DNA of 64,000 nt from Hemibagrus wyckioides (taxonomy: Eukaryota > Chordata > Actinopteri > Siluriformes > Bagridae), in contig NC_080716.1 in assembly GCF_019097595.1 (NCBI RefSeq), positions 26,669,401-26,733,400 of the forward strand. The letters are read 5' to 3'. Positions 1 to 9,600 of this stretch are shown piece after piece. Within the stretch, counting starts at the first letter, position 1, and each line of letters begins with the position of its first letter. Under the pieces are notes generated by a model that saw nothing but the letters and a program-made list of their open reading frames with translations, was not told where the DNA came from and did not search any database. The translations under genes and the position numbers were made by a program.

Positions 1-1236
1 CACAGGATGTATGAGTGAACTGGAATTACCTATTTAGACATTATAGTGTGTCAAATTTAATTACAGCTGCACAATAATGATTAGGATGAATCCTAGTGAT
101 AGTCAAACTTTATCTGGATCCAGTCCATGAATGGGAAAGCACACACACTTTCATTCACACACTCATTCACACACTCGTTTTCAAGCATAGGATCAGTGAC
201 AACTGGTGCTAAAAAAAATTTTGGAAGGGGGTGCAAACAAACTTAAAATCAAACTGTTATGCAGGACTGTAAATTGCCATTTATCAGGTGATTATGTATC
301 ATTACTGCTAAGATAAAATATTGAAAATGTTACTATTATAGTCAACTGTTAAAGCATGCAATAAATGTACTATGAATCAGTGAATTTAAGTTCAATGTGG
401 GTTTATTAACAGAAATGAAGTAATGAAGATAATCATTAAAACACACACACACACACTGGAAAATTGCCTAATCACAGGCCAGTGGCACAATTTGAAAAGA
501 AATTTTGCTCTTGTTTCTTTCTGGCTTGCCAATTTCTCAGTCATCAATCAGTCATCTCAGTGACCAGCCTCTTTTCCATTGACAGCATGGCCATTGCATT
601 CAATAAGAAGTGCTGGAAAAGCACAGAGTGGAAGCTCGACCTGCTGCTGAATTTGCAAATTGGGTCGATCTGCTCTAAGCTCCTTTGGTCTTTCCTTTTC
701 TTCATCCAAACGCTAACCGAATTATCTTTCATCTTGAGATATTTTGCTTGCTTCCACATTAATCAGTACCTGTCCATTACCTGACGATCTGCTGAGCGGT
801 AATGAGTTGGGAATGGTCCATTCACATGAGGCCAAATATATAAAAACAATATTGATTCGCTAACAACAAAAGTGGAAGGGTTTGGAATGCAGAGTGCTGC
901 ATCCAAAAGAGAATTTGACACAAGCCAATCAGATCTAAGCCCCATTTCACATAGTTTTCAAAAGTTTACGGACCTACACACACACTCTTCTGTCCAGCGC
1001 CCCGCACACACACATATGAACGAAATACAGTTTTAATTTTTTATTTTAAATAATGAATAATATGACTAACAATGGAAAAGTATGACTAAATGATTTTATT
1101 TTGTTATTAAAATATATAATTATTGTTAACATGTTAAAGTAGCATTCTTCTCTGGCTAACTTTAAGGGGCCCCCTATTGATTGGCTGCCACTGCATAGGA
1201 TCACTAAAAATTGATGGCATTGTTTTTTTGTTGTAG
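1..1236 (+). other. Copy A intron 8 (3' part)
   Basis: Positions 1-120 match the equivalent introns of copy B (about 29490-29620) and copy C (about 53290-53420), so this is intron 8. The rest is AT-rich with short CA tracts and a foreign block at about 470-960. Confidence 0.7.
470..960 (-). mobile_element. Unidentified transposon-derived coding remnant in intron 8
   Basis: On the minus strand one reading direction stays largely open over about 480 bp, broken by a stop near 763. It starts with a W-x-V-S-x-S-LLDAALC pattern resembling the TTF-type zinc-finger region of hAT-family proteins (typically W-L-x-x-S...DAA-x-C), followed by a charged segment. The block is absent from copies B and C at this place. 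The family assignment is a guess from one motif. Confidence 0.3.
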
Positions 1237-1379
1237 GTATTTGAAAGAAGAAGATGCTGACCATTGGGTGAGCATTGATGAGCACACAGGCGAGGTGAGA
1301 CTCATCAAATATCCAGACCATGAGTCTGAGCATGTGAAAAATGGAATATACTACATCAAAATCTTAGCAATCACCAGGG
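1237..1379 (+). CDS. dsg2: Copy A exon 9 (EC4)
   Basis: 143 bp between a TTGTAG acceptor and a GTAAGT donor, phase 2 in and phase 1 out. It encodes [20 protein letters not shown] and a following segment ending IKILAIT, which align with the EC4 strands of human DSG2 (DNWISVD...VKIVAIS). The exon is the same length in copies B (30585) and C (55308). Confidence 0.88.
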
Positions 1380-3424
1380 GTAAGTTAACCAGAGTTGGGA
1401 GTAGCCACATGGCTGGTCTTTCAACATGTGTAATATGTGAACTAATGATATAGATGCCTGAATATGATGACTCACAACAGGACATTGTGGATACTGTTAC
1501 CACACTGAAGCATAGCAGTATAAAGTATACTCATAAACAACATTTAAAAACATTTTTTATTCATTTATATACATGTTTCTCCCTTTGTATATTAAAGAGC
1601 ATCAGAAAACTCTTCAGGTTACAGCTCTATGTCTGACTGTTACGAAACACCAACACTGGAGACTCCTTCCATAAACATTTAATAAATCCTTACAGATAAC
1701 CTCAACATATCAAGTTAAATTTTTGTTTGTTGTTAAAAAAACTTTTTAAGTCAATATATTATTAAACACTGATGATGTGGAGTGTCCACTTTTTAAGTCT
1801 ATGTTTTACTTTTTGCTATCGAATCATATTACACTGAGCACTTTAATGTGAACCTTCTCTATTCTCTCATAATGGGGACTTCAACAGCAGTGTAGAATAA
1901 TATAAATATGTTGGTGTTTTTTTTTTTTTAATAAATCCTGATGCTAGATTCAAGTAATGTGTGAGAAGTCAGGAGAATAGTGAAACCTCTCAATATTCCA
2001 ACATGAAGATGACTACACATTGCTGTTTTAATTAGTATATAAAATGGCATTTTAATCTTCTTCTTAATCTTCTTAATCTAATATTATCCAGCATTAACAT
2101 TTACTGTATGTGTGTGCTTATGTTCCACATGAGTGCATGTCTTTCTGATAGTCAAGAAAACTGAACCAGATTATGCAACTAAAATTTAAGCTTAAATTGA
2201 AATCTAAACAAAATTCTTATTTAATTACTTAATTTTCTAGGACATGTGACATGTTTATGTATTAGTTATTTCTCATTTGAAACCAGGAACTAGTGCTCAA
2301 ACAATATCCAACTGATGTGTCCTGTTTCTACAGTCAGAAGGTGGAATTCTGTTTTGTTTTTTTCAAATATGGAGTGAATGCAATATTTTAATAAATTAAT
2401 ACTATAAGTTACATTATAAAGCCATGTATTAGTGTATCACCTGTAATATAACATTCTAATGTCTCAATCCATTCCATAGATGTTCCACCCAAAACTGCAA
2501 CAGGAACTCTTGCAATTTATGTGGAGAATATTAATGACAACGCTCCCATTCTGAACAGCTCAGTCAAAACGCTGTGTTATGGACACAGCATAGTGTATGT
2601 CTCAGCCAGAGATAAGGATCTTTTCCCCAATGGAGAAAAATTTGAATTCATATTGGCTACCAAGGGCACAAAAGAGAAATGGAGCATCAAGCCTATTAAT
2701 GGTTAAGTTTAAAACTCTTTTATTGTAATTTAATATTAATGCTGTAACACTTTCATAAACTGTAACATAAATGATCAATTTAAAACCTTGTACTCATTTC
2801 CTCTTTACCTATCTCATGACTAAATTAATTTATTTTCCAGCAACAACAAGCATTTTGCACAGCCAGGAGATCCTGTGGCCAGGACACTACACAGTGGAGC
2901 TGCAGGTGAAAGACCAGCAAGGAAAGTCCTCTGTGGTTCAAAAGCTTCAGATATTTGTGTGCATATGCTCACATCATGAACAAGACGAACCGGATTGCCC
3001 ACAAGTGAGACAGAAGAGCACTGGTACTGTACTGGGAGCAGGTGGTGTTCTGGTACTACTGCTAGGAATCCTTCTTCTCTTGGGTGAGTACTGTACCATC
3101 ACCTCTGCCCTTTTGTCAGATTTTCTGAGTCAATTCAGATTAAGATAATGCTCTAAGACCAATAAGGGAGTAAGTAAAGTAAAGTAAAAGGGAGGATGCA
3201 TGTAAGGAAACAAGGCTCAGAATTAAAAATAGGAAATATGCATTATGACAAACAATAGTTTGACAAACTAATCAATACCTAACACAAAACAGGTAGACAC
3301 AACTGGATAGCAAATCAATGCAAGGACATGGGCAAGTACGTGAGGGCAACTGTGGCGCAAAGGGGTAATCGATGACAGCATGTATGTTGAATGTTGAATA
3401 TTTACTTTCAGTAGCTGTCACATT

Positions 3425-3483
<59 letters not shown>

Positions 3484-3530
3484 GTGTGTGTGTGTGTCTG
3501 TGTGTGTATATAAATATATATATATATATC

Positions 3531-3610
<80 letters not shown>

Positions 3611-6600
3611 ATTTGAATTTGAAACTCAAGAAATTATTATAAGTGCCTTGGAAAATCTTTACACTTTTACTTACTTCATTATACTCATCATGCCCTTCAG
3701 GATTATAAGCCACTATATGCCCTCCTCAATCCCTTTGGCTTTTACAAGAGACCTATCTACCTCAGTTCTTGCTTCATTTTCGGAACAAACTCCTTCACAA
3801 TTGTTGTTTTTCCTCCTGAGCTTGTGCCCTGTGTACCTCCATCATTTGACCAAAGGATTTTAGGATCCTTCTCAGGCATTTCCCATAGAACACATTTTGG
3901 AACTATAAAGTACTACATTGCTGGTGTTAAGTTTCATCCTGGTGCTGTATTTTGTTGAGCTCTGCAATCATAGTGATAGTGAGTGTTTATTCTCATTGGA
4001 AAACAGTCTCCAGTTAACAGATGACTTAACTACTAGTACAGTAGCTTGAATTTAAATTTTAGCTGTTAAAAGACAATGCTCTAACTAAAAATATCTGTGT
4101 ATTGGAATAAGCTAAGAGAAGTTAAGCCTTCACAAATTATATCTAGTTTCAATTAGTTCAACTGAATTAAGGAGAGTATTGATGAGAGTAATAAGTAATG
4201 ATGATTCATTTATGATCCAATGCATTTGTAATTTATTGGACATAGTGGACAGATTGTTAAATTTTCAAAAAAAATATGCAAGAAGTTGGGCAAAGGGAAA
4301 TATGTTACCTGTCTCTGTCAGGTTTGAGCTGCCTGAAGTGATGAATATTGTTAAATGTTTTTGCAGCAATTCCAATGCTTTTGCTGGTGTGTGAGTGTGG
4401 AGCAGTTCTTGGAAATAACCAGGCATTCCCATTTGAACCAGAACAGAATCTCATCACCTATAACACTGAAGGCCAAGGAGAGTATAAGGTAGTGTGTGTT
4501 ATGCTTCATACTAGATTTCAGGCTCTCAAGTGGAGCAGATGTTTAATAGCACTTGCTGTATCTATGCAACAAATCTGACCTGAGTAGCATGCAAAGCCTG
4601 ACCAAGTTGGAGGAATTTCTGTAAAGGATTTTTTTTTCAGGCACAAAAAGTAAAATGCATTAAGTCATTCATCTTCAGTTCTTTATCCTGGTCAGGGTTG
4701 CAGTAGATCCGGAGTCTGTCCTGGAAACACAGAGGGTGAATTGGGAACATGCTGTGAATATGAAACTCATTGATTGCAAGGCATCATGCATATACACTAC
4801 TCACAAAAAGTTAAGGATATTCGGCTTTCGGGTGAAATTTCAGGATGCACCTAAAATGCACTATAACCTTTACAGGTGAACTTCATTTGACCTTCTCACT
4901 TTTGAATGCACATGTCCAACTGTTCAGTGTTTCAGTACTTTTCGCATAACTTGCTGTTCTCTAACAAGGTGCTTAACGGCAAAATTCACAACAGGTGTTT
5001 GATTCATGAATCGACCAATAAATTTTCTGGTTCAATTAGAATTGGTATTTAAACAGTCCTCTTCATCATGCTGTTCACATTTTGACATCATGAGACCAAG
5101 ATGACACCTAACAATTAATCAACAGTTCCTCGCTATTGCGAGGCTTCAAACAGGATGTTCTCAGAGGGAAGTTGCCACTGAGCACTGAGTGTCATCAGCA
5201 GGTTGCGACAGAGATACAGAGAGACTGGAAGAGTCACAGAAAGGCATAGAAGTGGACATCCTTTGGCCACATCCCACGTTGATGGCCGCTTCATTGTGAA
5301 CAGTGCCCTGCGGAACCGGATGATGAATGCCACTCAACTCCAGGCACATTTAAGGGAGGTGAGAGGCACCCAAGTGTCACATCAGACCATTAAAAACCAT
5401 TTACATCAGCGTGGTCTGCATGCTAGATGACCTGCAAGGGTACCTGACCACACCACGAGGCACAGGTGACATCGTCTTGCATAGGCCAGGGACGAGGGAC
5501 CAGTGGGCCTCAGTGCTGTTCTCTGATGAAAGTCGATTCACATTGAGCAGAAATGATGGCTGCCAACGATGTTGGAGACATCAAGGAGAGCGCTATGCAT
5601 CAGCCACTGTTGTGGTGGTGTTACAGTCTGGGCAGGTGTGTCTACTCAATACAGAAATGCCCTACATCTTGTGAATGGTACAGTGACAAGCCAATACTAC
5701 CTGAATAACATCATTTGGAGCGTGGAATGTAAGAACTCTATTTCAATATGGAAAGTTGGGCCAAATTCTCAATGAATTTGACCGCTACCAGTTGGACATC
5801 CTTGGGATTAGCGAGATGCACTGGACGAATAGCGGGCATATGACCAGCGATGGAAAGACCATCATCTACTCGGGCCATGACACCGAACACGCATGCGGAG
5901 TGGGCATTGTTATGTCTGAGAATGCGGCATCGGCACTCAGAGGGTGGAAGCCCACCAGTGACCGGATCATCACAGCCCGATTCCGAACAAGCCTCGCAAA
6001 GATCACGGTCATTCAAGCATATGCCTACATTGAAGATGCAGAGGATAACAGTAAAGACACCTTCTATGATCATCTTCAAGAGAGTCTGAACAAATCCACC
6101 TGACTTGACATCATCCAGCTCATCAGCGATTTCAATGCCAAAATCAACAAGCAATGACACGGTCTGGAACAAGTAATCGGACCACATGGCTCAGCTGAGG
6201 AGACCAATGGCAACAGGGACCGGCTGATTCAGGAAACGGCCTATCGATTGGTAACACCTACTTCGGCCACAAGCAGATCCACAAGAAAACATGGAGATCA
6301 CCTGATGGAGAGACGCTGAACGAGATCGACTACACCTGCATCAGCAAGCGGTGGCGATTGTTGCCGCTGGATGTGCGGGTGTGCAGAGGAGCAGACATTG
6401 GCCCCGACCATTACCTCCTCCTCTCAAAGTGTCGTCTCCAATTAAAATGACAACAGGTGCAGCAGAAACGGCCATGCCCATTTACAGTGGACCGACTTAA
6501 GGATCGAGTGATGGCCGAACAGTTCAAGATAGAACTGAGTAACCAGTTTGAAATACTGGCAGAAGAAATGTTTCTCGCACAACATGGCCTCACACAACAT

Positions 6601-9600
6601 GGCGCCGGACTTTCATTGACGACCTATGGGGCAAGGCAGAAGATCGATCTCTGCCGCTGATCGAGCTCACTGGAGATACCCTGCTGCCCAATGTGCCGAA
6701 CGGAGCAGAAGGAGGTGATTGATTGTTGAACATCATTAATCTAGTCATTGTGCCCCTGCATGATCAACACAGGCCTAATTTCATCTACATGGATGACAAT
6801 GCTCCAGCTCATCAAGGTCACATCATTAGGGAATGGCTGCTGGAAGCTGGGGTACCTCAAATGGAGTGGTCTGCACTTTCTCCAGGCCTGAACCTCAATG
6901 ACCTGAGGACTACCCTTCAAGAAGAGTAGAATGCCATGCCTCAGCAGACAATAAGTTGACTCGTGAACAGCATGAGACGTCCTTGTCAAGCTGTAATTGA
7001 TGGTCAAGGACACATGACAAATTATTGAGACATTGGCATTTTTTGTTGTGGTATACAGACCACTATTGTTGGCTTTTGTTTCAATAAATTGTTTGAGATG
7101 AGGAAATCACCATTGCATGCTTCTACTTAAATGCCCTACTAACATGATACAGTAATATCATTGTTGCCTGAACTTTTTACATTATCCATAATTTCACCCA
7201 AAAGCCAAATATCCTTAACTTTTTGTGAGTAGTGTATATTTACACCTTGGGGCTATTTATAGTCACTTATCCACCAGAACAAGACAGGAGAAACCTGCAT
7301 TCAAAGCAAACTTTTTCAGATACAACTAGCAAGCTGTGGTAAATGTAGTGCCTCTAAACTATTATTAAAACAATCTCATACATAAACCATTTTTAATAAC
7401 ACACTAGCTTACAATGAATTGCAGTTTTTTTCAAAAACTTGGGCTCAGTAGATCAGGGAGCATCCTCTTCAGCTGACCGATTCTGGAACACAGCCAGAGA
7501 GAGACAGTGTGGCACATTAGCTATCACCCAGAAACTTTAATCTTACCTCCCCCTACTGCTGAGCCTGGCTTTCTCCAAGAATCTTCGCCTTGAGGGTGAA
7601 GAGTTAGGGCACACTCCTGATTGGTTCGTGAGGTTTTGGTGTGCTTTCAGTTGCCCTGCTTGCAACCTCACTCAGGTGTGCTGGCCTTGGTGTTGAAGTG
7701 CTGCTGTTTCTTCAGTGTTTTAGAGGGATGATGAGTGGTTTTGTGTGGCTTGCATGTGGTGGTGTGTGTGCCACCTGCACAGGGTCCCTCCCCTTAGCTC
7801 TGAGCCCCCATCTGGCAGATATCTTGGCCAGAGGGTTCAGCTGCGGGACAGGCCATCTGCATTTTCATGGTGGACCCCTGCACTGTGCTTGACCTGAAAG
7901 TCTTGCGGCCTACCAGGTAGTACCAGAGTTTCTCGATGGCCCATTTGATCACAATAGATTCTCGTTCCACTACGGATTATTTCTTCTATGCAGGGGTCAG
8001 CTTACTGGAAAAAAATCAGATGAGGTGCTCCTCATCTTTGAAGCTCTGGTACAGGATGGCCCCCAGGACGGTTTCTGATGCATTGTTCTGTAGCATAAGG
8101 GGAATTGAAGTCGGGGTTCCTCAGGACAAAATAGTTGATTAGAGCTTCCTTGAGTTTGAAGAACACCTGCTCAGTGGCGTTGGTCCACCTCCTGCAGTCT
8201 GGCTGTGGTCTGGCTATAGAGGAGAAGTTAGGCTTGGGTACAATTACAATCAGGCTGGACCATGGGCTGTTGGACTCTTTGATGTTTCCGACCTTTAGCA
8301 TTTTGGCCACTTTCTCCTCTATAGCAAGACAGCAGGCTTCTATGGTCCCTGTATGGCAGCTGGCAAACCACCACAGTGGGAGGGATTTTGATCTCATGTT
8401 GAATCAGCTGTGTGAGCCCGGGAACTGAGGAAAAGACATCTGCGAATTGATCCACAAGTTCTGTGAGATCCTGATATTGTGCTGGTGTGAGATCATTTCT
8501 CCTCTGCACACAGCAGGCCAAAGACCATTCCACTTTTTAAGAGATTATTTTGATAAATTTGAGTGCCTGCATGCTTACCTGGTTGTTGCAGGCAATAATT
8601 TACTGGACCCACTTTACTGTGTATGATCCCTGCCACCTTGCCAGGAATTTGCATGCTCCACTGAGGACTAGGAGCTATACCTGATCACCCAGGATGAACT
8701 CTTCTGGCTCTGCTGTGCAATTGTAGGTGTGCTGCTGCTTTCTGTTGAACCATTCAATGAACCCATCCATTTGGGGATAGTAAACAGAGGTCCTCAGTTT
8801 CACTTGTTTCACTTGCAACAACCAACACAGATCCACAATTAGTTGAGGCACAAAGGGCATACCTTGTTTGTTGAGGATGTCCTTTGGAATGGCCACTGAA
8901 CAGAAGAGTGTGAGGAGCTCCCTGGCAATGTTTCATGAAGTGGCCTTCCAAAGTGGGACTGCCTCAGGGTAGCGGGTTGCATGCTTCATGATGAACAGGA
9001 TGTACTTATGTCCTCAAGCTGTCTTTGTTAACAGCCCGACAAGATCCATGCCTATTCGCTCAAATCAGATGCCGATAATGGGGAGAGGGATTAAGGGTGC
9101 TGGTGCCGGCTTCTGAGGGGCCACACGTTGACAATGGGAGCACCTTTAGCAAAAGACCAACAGTTTCCCACTGTTTAGGTAATCTCTGCCCACCTCCTAC
9201 TTTACAGTCAAAAATAGCCTTCAATACTACCACACCAGCTCAAGGGCACTGAGCATCTCTTTAGGATTAGAGGCCCCCTTTAGCCCCACAGCTTTCCTTT
9301 CCTCCAGTGGTATGGCTCATAAGGCTCATTTTTATTTGTTTTTAAGTATACATTTCTAATATACAATTTAACACTATTGGCATGTCTAGTATAATGTTAT
9401 CTACTATTTTTGTAGTTTTAGAAATTTATGCACCTGCAAAAGAGGAAATAAGACATGAGAAACTGATTGCATTCAATTAATTATTAAAATTCTCTTAATT
9501 ATTGATTCATAGAGTTTTGACTCCTCCTGCATTGCAGTGCACTAACTTTGACAAGTATTAGCAGCATCAGACTAATGGCTACATTGAAAATGGCTAAATG

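Noticed and set aside
3372..3863. Long open frame rich in Ile-Tyr
   Set aside because: It is a translation of the TA microsatellite and its flanks; both strands are open for the same trivial reason.
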